From Aquatica leii (lineage: Eukaryota > Arthropoda > Insecta > Coleoptera > Lampyridae), in contig CM069432.1 in assembly GCA_035610365.1 (NCBI GenBank), positions 239,720,104 to 239,784,103 of the forward strand: a DNA stretch of 64,000 nucleotides, given 5' to 3'. Of this stretch, positions 12,276-23,230 are shown piece after piece (the first letter of the stretch is position 1; every line of letters begins with the position of its first letter). Under the pieces are notes generated by a model, which was given only the letters and a program-made list of their open reading frames with translations, searched no databases and was not told where the DNA came from. A program made the position numbers and the translations under genes.

Positions 12276-13278
12276 CGGATGAGGGAAAACCAAAAACCGC
12301 TTTTATCACACCCGACGAAACAGGTCAGTTTGAACGGATATGCTTCGGACTAACGAATTGTCCGAGTTTTTTTTTGCGCGATTGATGGCGAAGGTCTTGG
12401 GACCGTTGAGGAATAAAGTGGCAATGGCTTTTTTAGACGATTTACTGATACCGGATTGGGAAGACATGCTTCAGAAATTACGTTTGGTGTTTAAAGCTTT
12501 ACGGGATGCCAACTTGACGATGAAATTAAGAAAATGTTATTTCGGTGTACCTAAGGTGGAATATTTGGGTTTCCAACTGTCACAAAATGGCATTAGTCCG
12601 TGAGAAAATAAAGTACGTGCAATTGAGAATTATCCAAAAGCAACTAATGTGCACGAGGTGAAGATATTTCTGGGAATAACATCGTTTTTTAGACGCTTTG
12701 CAAGTGGTTACGCGGCTATCATAAGACCGATTAGTGATTTAACGCGAAAGGAAACAAATTTTGTGTGGGGTTATCAACAACAACAAGCATTCGAAAAGAT
12801 TAAGATGCTACTAGTTTTCCAACCCGTGCTACAACTATACAATCCAAGGGCATACACAGAACTACATACAGATGCCTCCTCAAGGGGATTAGCAGGAATT
12901 TTATTACAAAAAGGCAAAGACGACAAAATGCACCTCATATACGCTGTTTCGAAGAAAACAACAGACACTGAGGCTACTTATCACAGTAGCAAGTTAGAAC
13001 TGATGGCAATCGTTTGGAGCGTGGACCGATTACGACAGTTATTGTTACCAATTAAGTTTACCGTTATAACTGATTGGCAAGCTCTTGTATATCTTAATCT
13101 GAACAAAACTACGTGTCCGCAAATAGCAAGATGGAGATATCTTTTACAAGAATTCGAGTTTGAGGTAAAATTTCGAAAAGGGGAACAGATGACACATGTA
13201 GATGCCATGAGCCGAGCTCTAGTAGAAGAATCAAGTAGAACGATGGAGGAAATTTATGACAAGCGACTTGAACTCTAA
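12265..13278 (+). pseudogene. gypsy RT C-terminus and RNase H
   Basis: Continuation in several frames. TDEGKPKTAFITPDE (about 12268-12315) precedes a frameshift at about 12340-12370. The RT active site reads AFLDDLLIP (about 12427-12453), keeping the DD pair. EYLGFQLSQNGISP then ends at a TGA at 12601. From 12649 the frame continues VKIFLGITSFFRRF and into RNase H: ELHTDASSRGLAGILLQ, the YHSSKLELMAIVWSVDRLR block, VITDWQAL and HVDAMSRAL. RNase H acidic residues (D in HTDAS, E in KLELMA, D in ITDWQAL) are present. An in-frame stop and a frameshift make the whole nonfunctional. Confidence 0.87.
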
Positions 13279-13284
13279 AGCATT

Positions 13285-14612
13285 ATGGACGAGGAAGAGT
13301 TGATTTTGTTAATACAAATAGGGGACCCGGCATTACGAGAAATAGTTTCTATATTACGAAGACCAAAAACAGATAGAACCAAACTCGAAAACGATCAAGT
13401 AAAAGGGTACAAATTGACAAATGGACGATTAAAACGCGATATTCGAGTGAACGGTGAAATAAAAACTTTGTGATTCCGAATTCAATGCGGAAAAGCAAGT
13501 TGATTAAGTTTCACGATCTTGTCGAACATTTCGGTGTGGATAGAAGTGTTGACCTAATTACGCAAAAATACTGGTTTCCAGGAATAAGACAATACGCAAA
13601 AAGACATATAAAATCGTGTGTTGACTGTTTAATAGTGAGGGTGCCGAGCGGAAAACAATACGGAAAATTACATTCAATACCCTTAGCCGAAAGACCATTT
13701 TACCGAGTGCACGCGGACCATTTGGGACTTTTCGTGAAAAGTTCGAAAGGAAATACGCATATTCTAGCTTAGATCGATAGTTTTACTAGATTTATACGAC
13801 TTTATGCAGTGAAAAGTACAAAAAGTAGTGCATTAGTACGATGTTTACGTGAATTTGTGACAGACTTTGGGTTGCCCACAATTTTAGTTACGGACATAGG
13901 CACAAGTTTTACCGGAGAAACTTTTGAAAATTTCTGCTTGCAAAATGGAATAAAACATGTATTAAATAGTTCACGCGCTAACCGTGTTATTACACCAGTA
14001 ATTTTAACGAAAATGCAGAAGGAAAAAAATTGGGACGACCACAGGGAAAACTCCCTTTGAAGCTTTATATGGTTTTAGACCTAGTTTTACGGACGGCATA
14101 ATGAGAAATATGGCGGATGTTGAAGAAAAGTATGAAAATACAGAAGAAATACGTGAAAGGATTGCGCACGAACAAGAAATTTACAAAAAACGGTACGATG
14201 AAAAACGCTGTGCACATGAAGGATTTAATCCCGAAGATATCGTTTACGTAAGATCACCACCTAAACTGCCACCGGAGTACCAACTAAAACCCAGAGGAAA
14301 TACAAGGGACCATATGTCGTTATACATAACTTTGGAAATGACACATATAAAATAAGTTCAATCGATGAAAAACAGGGCAGAAAATATACCACAAATGTGC
14401 ATGTTTCGACCATGAAGATTTACCGAAATTTTGACGGGGAAAGTAACTCCGAATCAGATGTTGAAAATTCCACGAACGACGAAGATAAACAAATGAAATG
14501 TGATGACAAGACGGAACGGAAGGGCATTGACCGTGAGATGAAAACACCATCGTCAACAAGGTCGCAACGTATGAAACGCCGACCAGAAAGGTTACAAGAT
14601 TATCAGTTGTGA
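13285..14612 (+). pseudogene. gypsy integrase, broken
   Basis: An HHCC zinc-binding region is seen at 13500-13640 (KLIKFHDLVEHFGVDRS, then KYWFPGIRQYAKRHIKSCVD). It is followed by the core: first catalytic Asp in RVHADHLGLF, a TAG at about 13771, and second Asp in LVTDIGTSFTGE (about 13890). The segment that should carry the catalytic Glu is deleted at about 13990-14050. The tail resumes with ALYGFRPSFTDG and KKRYDEKRCAHEGF, then an acidic/basic C-terminus. No env gene follows before the LTR. Confidence 0.85.
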
Positions 14613-14735
14613 AACAAAATACGATAAGGTTAATTTTGTACGATTATTTTAAGTTACTTACGTATATATATTATGTCATATATTTGTTAATTAGTTAGAT
14701 AGTTTTCAAAGATGTTTTGGTCAGGAGCTCAAAAA

Positions 14736-15439
14736 TGTAAGAATAGCCGAGTGTTAGCATTTATTTACAAGTAATAGTTGGTAATAGTTTTTGAAGAAAA
14801 TATTTCAACAAGATGCGCATGAGCAAGAGTAGTAGGGAGATAGAATTGGTGAAATTAGGCGCGGTATATTATGTACGAATTATGTATCAAATGTTTAGTA
14901 TAATATTTAAAAAACCATTTGTTTATGCGTAATTTTGAATATGAATTACTCAGGCGCTAGCGTGTTTTGCCTGTGTTTAGTATATTTATTACTTAGAATT
15001 TGCCATTTTCAACACTTTAAATCGTAGATCAGACTAAAATTTTACTGTTAATCATAACTTTTAGAGCAATGTAGCATTTATGTAATTCAGCTGTTCTGTG
15101 TACGCTGACCAATTGCCCGTAGAATTACTTTGGATTACGTTGAATAATTTCAAGCTAGTTTTTGCCAACTACAATGCCATAAGGGGTAGTGACTGTTGCT
15201 ACTCGATATCATGTAGCTGTGGTGGATAAGTGCTTGAATAATTTCTTTTTTTACGTGGCGACATCTGAGTCCATGGTTGATTAGTAAGGTGTCACGACTG
15301 TAATTAAGTTTAGTAGTGTGTGACCGAATTTATAATTGCACTGATTATTTAATCTTTTTTTTTCATCCAAATAAAACTAGACAAACAAAACTTAAAGTGT
15401 CAGTTTTTTGATTATTTTGATTATTACTGCATTCTTACA
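14736..15439 (+). repeat. 3' LTR of gypsy element 1
   Basis: 704 bp starting TGTAAGAAT and ending ATTCTTACA, a perfect 9-bp inverted terminal pair of the TG...CA type. It lies about 120 bp after the end of pol. A purine-rich stretch with interruptions (GGTCAGGAGCTCAAAAA) just upstream could be a degenerate polypurine tract. No matching 5' LTR is present upstream of the truncation. The boundary call rests on the inverted ends and position, not on a second LTR copy. Confidence 0.65.
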
Positions 15440-15809
15440 TGTTATCTTTGGAAAATATATATATCATTTTTTGTTATATTGTTCTTGCTTGTTTTATTTT
15501 TTGTCTCTATCCTATTCGCTTCGTAGTGAGTCCAGACGTAGCCTTGGTTTCTCCATGGCGTCTACGTATTGTCCATTTTTATTACAGTTTCTCAACCACG
15601 TCCATTCACCGATATTGTAGCTAGTCGTGGTGACGTGGTTGTTACCAACGAGATCTACTGCAGGAAAAAAAGTAGAAGCATTGACATGCAATATTAAACC
15701 CGTTTTTGTACATATTGTATCTCGAAAACTAATCGTCGTAAAAACTTGCGGTAAAAAATGATATGACTAAAGTGGGTAAAAGAAAATTCTGGAAATTATT
15801 CTCAAGTTT
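15440..15809. other. intergap between gypsy 1 and the inverted-repeat element
   Basis: Contains 15710-15765, whose motif AACTTGCGGTAAAAAATGAT also occurs in inverted orientation at about 25400-25440. A small dispersed repeat is therefore shared with the PLE tail region there. Nothing coding. Confidence 0.4.
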
Positions 15810-16880
15810 TCAAGATGGACGCCAGGAGGCGTAACCGCTATCTAAAACTTTTAAAGTTATTTTTCACTAAAATACTACATGTACGAAAAAAATATATGCT
15901 TCTAAAGGTAAGCTTTATTCCAGTAGTATTAAAATGAATTCGTGGAGGATGAATTAATGTTTTTCGTAAATAAACAGCTGTAACTCCTAAACGACTGAAG
16001 GAATTTTAACAAACTCGGTCTCGTTGAAAAAATCATTTATTGTTCCACCAAACCAATCTTACCTGTGATATTTCTGATTTTTGATGATGCAGTTAGAGCG
16101 CGTTTCTGATATAACAAAAAATTACAAAATTCTCTGATAAATTAAAAACAATAATATAACTTTTTTCCATAAAAATGTAGAAAAATACCTTAATAGGCTA
16201 GTAAAAACCGTATTTCGATATTTTATTTCTACCTAAAATAACCAAGAGAGAAAATTTAGTTATCAAAAAATTTTAAAAAGACACTACAACACAGCTATTT
16301 ATTCTTATTTATTTTACTTTTTTTAAGAAACAATGATAAAATATTATAATATTTAAACAGTATTATTCTTAGTTCAAAATAATTAAAAAATGCGTAGGGG
16401 CATAATAATCAATTCATATAATATGCTAGTGCAAAGTAGGTCGAATATAAAAAGTAGGCCAAGAAGGAAAAACAAATGCCTACAATCAACTTGTCAGTAA
16501 GGCCTTAAAACTATTAAAATGCCTTTTACAAATGATGAAGCTTTTGATCTAAATTGTGAAGACACTCGGCTAGAACAACAAAAGACACTATTATTAATGT
16601 CTTAGCATACGTGGAATTGAATCCCTACGTTAGTACAAGTTGAGTATCCCGTACAAAGTCGCCGTTATTAGAAAAAGTCTCGTAGATCGGCCGATGTCTG
16701 ACTTCACCAAGCATCGGACTATTCATATTGGCCCGATCCTGGTTATCCATCAACAACTATTCGATAGTTTTGATCATAGTACACAACCAACAATCTTGCA
16801 TCGATTTTATCGGTTACATTTCATGTTATTTAATTTTGTAACTTTATTAAAAGCTAAATAATTAAACAATTTAATTTAAA

Positions 16881-17435
16881 ATGTCCAAAGTATACCATCG
16901 CGTAAAAAAATTTCGAGAATTTAAAAGAAGTGGTAATAGTAGTGTAAATAATCAAAAGAAAAACAATTTATCTTTAAATATAAATAATACAAACATCAGT
17001 AACTGCAGCAGTGGTAATATAAAAACGCAAAGTAAATTTAATAGTTACGATAACATTATAAACAATGACAATATTGATGAAAACAGTGATAGAGACAGTG
17101 AAAGTGTTATTGATGAAAATACTGACTTAAATGTAAATTTTCAAGAAAAACTCAGGCAGTAGGCACTGAAAAACTTAAATAGCCTTCAATTAAATGTAAT
17201 ATCTGAATTATTAATTTTGTTAAGAGATGAAGGCCATCCTACGCTGCGAAAAACAGCACAGGCATTGCTAAAAACCAAACAACACCATGCACATCAATCA
17301 ATTTTAAGCCTTCAACAGTCAAATGGCGTCTACAAGTATTTAGGTATTGCAAATGTACTCAACAAAATTATTTCTCCAAATCTATTTATTGAAGACACAA
17401 TTGAAGTATTGATCCATATCGATGGTTCATATTTA
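16881..17435 (+). pseudogene. transposon-type N-terminal protein, unclassified
   Basis: Starts MSKVYHRVKKFREFKRS, followed by a low-complexity Asn/Ser/Asp-rich linker. A TAG at 17160 interrupts FQEKLRQ/ALKNLNS. The frame resumes as ELLILLRDEGHPTLRK, TAQALLKTKQHHAHQS, NGVYKYLGIANVLNKIIS and TIEVLIHIDG. I recognise the pattern (basic N-terminus, LR..GHP.L...A..LLKT, G.Y...GI...L, then IDG) as resembling a class of uncharacterised arthropod transposon proteins, but I cannot name a superfamily. After the IDG motif, where catalytic sequence might follow, coding is replaced by a minisatellite. Confidence 0.45.
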
Positions 17436-17555
17436 GTTGCTATTATTTGCCAATTTTGGGTTGCCACGATTTGCCAATTCATGGTTACCACGCGTGATTC
17501 AAACTTAGTTGCCGCGCTTGGTCGATACTTGATTGCCACGCTTGGCATGGCGTTA
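17436..17555 (+). repeat. 24-bp minisatellite, five units
   Basis: Five consecutive 24-bp units, each beginning GTTGCC(A/G)CG or a one- or two-base variant, at 17436, 17460, 17484, 17508 and 17532. The period is a multiple of three and the frame stays open, encoding an 8-residue repeat of the form VAxxxxxx. It interrupts the transposon protein frame directly after the IDG motif. Confidence 0.75.
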
Positions 17556-18149
17556 TCATTTGCCGTATTAGCCTGACCTGGTCCAGCTACGTTTACTATC
17601 TTCGGCCGATGCTTAACTACTGGACGCCAGTTCTCCCCCAGTAATGGGCCACTTCTCATTCTTTGTATGGGATATCACGTACTACTGTTCTAAACACTAA
17701 ACTAAACTTTTTATGTCACTAAAAATACTACTTTACTTGTAGATAGCTTCTGAATGTGTTATGTGGTTGTTGTAAGTCTTGCATAACTTCTCGTTGAGAA
17801 TAAAATCACAATGTTAATTTTTTGCTAATAAAACGTTAAAAAACAAACACTGTGTTTTTATTCCCAACGAGAAGCTATACTTTACTTGTTTTATAATGTG
17901 TTCAATATTTCAAATTTTTAGACTGCACCCATATCATATGGTTTTACATCAAGCCTTAAATGACTAAGACTTGAACTGACGGATAGATTATCGTCACTGG
18001 ATGTTAGGCATGATTAGGAAAAATAGAAATTTTTTATCCGAAATTCTCTAGACGAATGAGGACGCTTTTAGAAGTAATGGAAACGTGAATTTGCATTACT
18101 GGTCTGACAACAATTCTCACTCGTTGCGCGAAGTGCAACAGCAAAGGCA

Positions 18150-18450
18150 TTGGAATCTTTCTTTGAAAAACCTCTAAATAGTGCCGTGTTTGTTGATTTT
18201 CTAGTAAACCAATTGCTTATTTTATTAGATGTGCACTTGCAATTACGGCATAATATGTTTTTGCAACTAGACGGTTGCTCAGCATATTTTTCAATAAATG
18301 TGCGTAAATATTTAGATCTAATACTACAATTACCAAAGGTAGATTTGATGAGGACATCTATTTTTTTGGCCACCCCGATCTTAAAACTTAACCTGTTTAT
18401 ACTTTTATCTATGGGGTTGGTTAACAGATATTGTTTACCAAACGGGTTTG
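18150..18450 (+). pseudogene. mariner-like transposase remnant
   Basis: The peptide LRHNMFLQLDGCSAYFSINV (18238-18297), followed by RKYLD, resembles the second catalytic block of mariner-type transposases (FQxDGxPAHxSxxVRxxL). It is followed about 60 bases later, with a frameshift, by PDLK and a hydrophobic/aromatic run matching the SPDLxPLDFFLWG block. First-Asp region and N-terminal HTH are not visible. Too decayed to classify below superfamily. Confidence 0.5.
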
Positions 18451-18744
18451 ACGAAGCAATAAATGCTTTTTCTAACAAGATAGAGTTTGTTAAAATCCGT
18501 TCAGTAGTTTAGAAGTTACAACTGTTTATTTACCATAAACATTAAATCACCCCCACCAGTTTATTTTAATAGATACGTCAAAAAGTGTTAAACAAAAATT
18601 ACTCGAATAAAGCTTAGTTTTAAAAACATATTTTTTTGTTACATTAAGTAGGTGTATTTTAGTAAAAAATTACTTTAAAAGTTTTAGATAGCGGTTACAC
18701 CCTCTGGCGGTTATCTTGGAAACCTAAAAATAAAAAAAATTTAA

Positions 18745-19125
18745 GATATAAAATCTTAAGTTTTCGCGGTTGTTATGTTTATGATTATAAGCGACATTTT
18801 GGCTTAGACCACTCAGACTTTGACTTGGTCCTAGTCTCTCCTTGAGAGCCAAAACACGAAGTAGAACTTGGCTTTTGCCGTATTGTTGTTCGTGAACCTA
18901 AACAAACTGACGTTTTGCAAGACATTGCAGCTTGCATCTTCAGAGTGGTAAATGTCACTGAAGGTAAAAGTGACGATGTTTATACCAACAGCGATTAGCG
19001 TGATTAACGGACCTTATCTTTCCGTTACCGTTTGACTGACTACGTTATTACTCAAAGTAAGTGTTTGTGTCCTTTCCAAGAAAGTTGATCTTTGTCGTAG
19101 AGGATATGTCACCCCAGAATGGTAA
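18745..19125 (-). mobile_element. PLE family-2 tail fragment (3' region)
   Basis: Reverse complement matches about 25060-25390 downstream of the GIY-YIG frame of the PLE at 24255. Shared stretches include TTGCAAGACATTGCAGCTTG-type sequence and ACAAACACTTACT. It contains the CTGAAGATGC motif found near PLE 3' ends (minus strand, about 18940). No coding sequence remains. Confidence 0.65.
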
Positions 19126-19766
19126 TGAAAAAAAAATTATAAAATTAACAAACTGTATTATTTTACTACGCTTATCTAGCCATTTTATTCAGAAAATAAC
19201 TAAACTAAATTAATATCTAACTTATCCTACTAATTGGTAGTCCGCATGGTTTTAAAACTAACCTTATCAGCGACGACGAGGTATCAAACTTGATTCTAAT
19301 GCTGGCGACGTAAAAACCCATATAAATAAACGCAATATCCAGAACCTAAACTTTACTGTTACCGATTGAGAATTAATAATTAAGGAATATGAATCAAGAA
19401 TTAAGAATCCAAAATTAAGAGCTAAAACAACCAAATTAACATAATTATAATGAAAATAAAAAACTTACGCTCACGAAGAACCTCGAAAAAAATAATTCTC
19501 TTATTTAGACTAAATTATAAATAGAAAAACCCAATCCGAAATAATTCAAAGTTTTAAATTAATTAATTTTCAAAGGAAATTGGTAAAACAAACTTTTCCG
19601 GAATAATGTTCCGACGATTTCTCCCAATAATGTAAAACTTTTTATAATCAAAGTACCATATGCGCTATTTGATAACATTTCCCAAAGACATAAAATTTAA
19701 AAAGATTTTACAATACCCACAGAATTAAATAAAATTTAAATTTTGGTAACACGAAAAATCGTTACA
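19126..19766 (-). repeat. putative 3' LTR of gypsy element 2
   Basis: On the minus strand the purine tract GGAGGGGTG (19767-19775) is followed directly by TGTAACGATTTTTCG. This is the expected junction of a polypurine tract and the start of a 3' LTR, about 630 bp downstream of integrase. The far LTR end is not defined; it should lie between the PLE fragment and this point. No second LTR copy is present for comparison. Confidence 0.45.
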
Positions 19767-20399
19767 CACCCCTCCTAAACACTTGAAACCAACGGATTCA
19801 AGGAAAACTTAAAGAAAATCTAAAGATTGGGATTATAATATATATGCATAAAAGCTAATCAAGCAGAAATATACTTTCATCGCAATTTTGACAACTCGAT
19901 ACTGACATACCAATACATAATTTGATAAAGATTGTAAAAACATTATATCTAAGCTCAAACTGAATGAAATCTCTATAGATAAGTCTAACTAATCCATCAC
20001 ATGCAGGCCTTTCTATCTATAGAATTTCTATCCGAAAAGTAGCTACTATTATTACTGACCTAAACCTACAAGTCAAAAGTGCACAAAGAGCGGTTAAGCG
20101 ACATGCTTAATTCGCTTCTCAAACATAATTTATTCAGTATCTTCTTACTGCACTTCAATTACGTATAAAACAAAATGGAAATGTCAGAAGATAATCCTAG
20201 AACGTAATCAAACCATTAACTAATCTCTCATTGAATAACAAATATAACTACAACATTCATACAGAATTCATCAACAAGCGTATCACAATCGCACTTTCAA
20301 TCACTCAGTTCTTCTTCATTATAGCTTGAGATCTTTGATATCTCACACCCAAACGTTTTTACGGGATTCATCCGCTGTAACCAATTCATAAGTTACTTG

Positions 20400-21250
20400 C
20401 CTAATGCGACATTTAATATATTTAGGCGCTAGTTTTTTGCTAAAATGCTTAATTGAATCAGATATTACATAATTCCGTTTCCAGACTAGATCACCCTTTT
20501 TAAATCTAAGAGGTCGTTTACGCAGATTATAAGATTTAGAATTATTTTCATAAGCAGTATGTAAGCGTTGTACCGTATCTTTGAAAATTACAGAAAGGTT
20601 ATTAAATCAATTTTTCACGATTATTTAATGAAAGTTCAGCTTCTTTTAATCCTTTTAGACCACCGTAGTAATCTCCCGACACCGAAACGGTTCTACCAAA
20701 ATTTAAAAAAGAAGGAGTGTATCCTGTAACCTGATGTACTGCATTACACAGTGCATGTGCTATCTTATAAATGTTGTCGTCCGAATTTCGATGATTTTCT
20801 TAGTATAGCTTGCTGATAAATTGAGTCCTTGCTGATAAATTGAGAGCCATTATCGATCATGCATATTTGAGGTACACTAAATATGAGAAACACGTCATTT
20901 TTTAGAAAATTCACAACGGCTATGGCACCCGCTTTCTTTACTGCACGAACTAATACAAATTTAGTAAACCAGTCTGAAACCACAATAATTCCCTTTAACG
21001 GATTTTGGTAATGGTCCTATTATATCCACGGATAAACATTGAAACGGATAAAATATATTTTTTTCATTTCCCATTAATCCTGGTCTGCAACTTTGAGAAA
21101 CTTTACTAGCTGAACCAGTTTCGCAACGTCTAACATAACGAGCGATGTCTGATCTCATTTTAGGCCAGTAGTACTGTTCACTAGCTTTTTCAAAAGTTTT
21201 GTGAATCCCTAAGTGGCCAGAAATTGGGTGGTCGTGTACTAGTTGGAGTA
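20400..21250 (-). pseudogene. gypsy 2 integrase, broken
   Basis: Minus strand. From 21250 the zinc-binding region reads HPISGHLGIHKTFEKASEQY, and the CxxC part is damaged (one Cys seen in RRCETGSAS). The core follows as CLSVDIIGPLPKS (first catalytic Asp) and WFTKFVLVRAVKKAGA, with the second Asp in CMIDNGSQFISKD (about 20850). A duplication of about 25 bp near 20800-20840 and a frameshift fall before the catalytic Glu. C-terminal sequence continues to about 20400 in broken frames. Confidence 0.8.
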
Positions 21251-21256
21251 TTTATT

Positions 21257-21960
21257 TCAGTTTTTTTTTGGCACTAGTTGTTTCCACTCGGTTAAATTTG
21301 AAATTACATCATGCTTAAGCGGAACGTATTTAAAAATTAAATTATCTTCGACTTTCCAGTCAGGAAGCTTTTCTGGGTTTTTGCTAATACGGGTCAACAT
21401 GGTAGAGTAAAACTTATCGTAATCGTCTGTAGACATCATAATTGCAGCAACCTTAAGAGGGGCTCTAGACAAACTGTCGGGAACAATATTGGATTTTCCT
21501 TTACGATGCTCAACTGTAAAAGAGTGCTGAGAAAGTTTCAAACTTCATCTGGCTAATCTACTAGAAGGATTACGCATATTAGTCAACCATAACAAGGAGT
21601 AATGACCGGTTATAACAACAAAGTGGGTACCTCTAAACTTTTCAATTCCAAACATTACTGCCAAGCATTCTCTTTCTGTAACCGAATAATTTTTCGTTCA
21701 GTGTTTGTTAATGTACGACAAGCATACGCAATTACTCGTTCTTCAAGATTCTCGCTTTGTGTTAGAACACAACCTACGCCATAACTAGAAGCATCACCCT
21801 GCAAATTAAAAGATTTATTAAAATCTGGGCTGGACAAGATTGGAGATGAGCTTAAAGCTTTTTTTAAAATTTCAAATAATTTTTTAGCTTCCGTCGTCCA
21901 TAAGATGCTTTGTTTTTTCTTTTTTCCTTTAATTAAATCTGAAATAGGGGCTGTAATTGT
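21257..21960 (-). pseudogene. gypsy 2 RNase H region
   Basis: Minus strand: ILSSPDFNKSFNLQGDASSY with the first acidic residue (Asp in GDASS), then YACRTLTNTERKI, and in a shifted frame WLTNMRNPSSRLARW-type and HRKGKSNIVPDSLSRAP (about 21480). This is the typical tail of a gypsy RNase H followed by the integrase linker. Stops and frameshifts lie near 21541 and 21650. Catalytic competence is lost. Confidence 0.8.
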
Positions 21961-21978
21961 GGAAAAAATTTCTAGAAA

Positions 21979-23150
21979 TCATCGATACCAACCAGCCATT
22001 CCTAAAAAACGTTTAATTTCTGTTACATTATTGGATTTGGGAAACTCAATAATAGCCTTTATTTTCTTTGGATCAGTATGAAATCCGTTTTTGTCTATAA
22101 CATAACCTAAACAAGCAATGCTTGATCGGTAACATTCGCAATTCTTGATGTTGATGGTTAGGTTAGCGTTTTTTAATTTATCAAAAACTTGTGATAACAT
22201 ATCAATATGTTCTTTAAATGTTGATGAGATAATAATAATATCGTCTAAGTAGCAAAGCATACTTTCTCCCAACAACGGTCCGAACAAATTATCCATCAAC
22301 CGCTGTTTGAGTTGCCGGCGCGTTAGCAATTCTAAAAGGCATAACAGTGTATTTAAATAATTCACGACGAGGAACAGCAAATGCAGTTTTCTCAAAAGAA
22401 TCTGGATGCAACGGTATTTGATAAAAAGCTTGCTTTAAATCTATTGATGTAAGATAACGTGCATCCCTGAGTTTATCTAAAATGCTGTTAAGGTGTGGAA
22501 GTAGATAGGCATCTTTTTTTGTAATGCTGTTCAACTTTCGACCATCAAACCATAAGCGATATTCCTCAGAATTTTTTTTTCTTATTAGAACCATTGGGGA
22601 GCTCCAAGATGATGTAGAAGGTCTTACCATTCCAGCTTTTAACATTTTATCTAGTTCGGCATGAGCGTGTTTTTACATTGCAGGCTACAGAAGATAGCAA
22701 CGTTGCTTTATGGGTGGCGCGTTGCCAATGTCAATAACATGAATAACCTGGTTAGTTTTTCTTAAGTTAGGACCTGATATTGTTTTGAACTTGTCAATTA
22801 TATCGACTAACAATTGTTTCTCGTATGAATCTAAATCATTTACAATATGAATAGCTTGTAATGAAGGAACATTTTTAACACAAAAGCTATTGTTAGTAAA
22901 ATCCGTACATAATCCAAAAACATAACATACAACCATTCCTAAAATTAAAGCGGTTGTAATTCTATGACATACTATAGCAACAATGTTTTTACAAACTCCA
23001 TCGATAGTGATAGGAAGACTAACCGTTTCTACTAAAGATTGAGTTTGGCCATCAGCAGTAGTCAGTTCAATATGTGAAACATTTCTTTTTAATTGGAATT
23101 GACATTTCTTTATCAAGTAATGTCCATTTTTTCCTAAAATGGTTTGTTGT
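21979..23150 (-). pseudogene. gypsy 2 protease and reverse transcriptase
   Basis: Minus strand. 23116-22685 holds the protease domain C-terminal part (ELTTADGQTQSLVETVSLP, then LILGM...FGLCTDF). 22645-22289 holds RT fingers/palm: SSWSSPMVLIRKKNSEEYRL, ARYLTSIDLKQAFYQIPL and FEKTAFAVP. 22395-21979 carries the active site CYLDDIIIIS and the thumb CLGYVIDKNGFHTDPKK. The two catalytic Asp of YLDD are intact, but frameshifts at about 22650-22690 and 22300 break the protein. Confidence 0.85.
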
Positions 23151-23230
23151 AACTGATCTACTAAAGAGATATCTCCCAGAGCAAGTTGTGTAGCATAATA
23201 AGGTTGTAGGTTACGTGAAATATGTTTTAA

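Larger units (their letters stand above)
11370..15439 (+). mobile_element. degraded Ty3/gypsy LTR retrotransposon 1
   Basis: Plus-strand gypsy-type element in the order protease, reverse transcriptase, RNase H, integrase, 3' LTR. It is 5'-truncated: it begins within the protease at about 11370, with no gag and no 5' LTR. Coding sequence is broken by frameshifts (about 12240, 12340, 13470), nonsense codons (TGA at 12601, TAG at about 13771) and an internal integrase deletion at about 13990-14050. The tail ends in the basic sequence RPERLQDYQL typical of insect gypsy pol C-termini. The 3' LTR is 14736-15439. Confidence 0.88.
15810..18728 (+). mobile_element. possible unclassified DNA transposon with long inverted repeats
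   Basis: 15810-16070 and 18430-18728 are inverted copies of each other over about 260-300 bp; shared stretches include GTAACCGCTATCTAAAACTT and AATTTTAACAAACTC, with several small indels. Between them lies a degraded plus-strand coding region (16881-17430), a 24-bp minisatellite (17436-17555) and a mariner-like remnant (18150-18450). The inverted arms could be terminal inverted repeats of one element, or two independent insertions of a short repeat in opposite orientation. No target-site duplication was found, so the boundaries are provisional. Confidence 0.45.

Noticed and set aside
17330..17659. 109-codon minus-strand frame
   Set aside because: It runs antisense through the 24-bp minisatellite and the transposon gene and has no family features.
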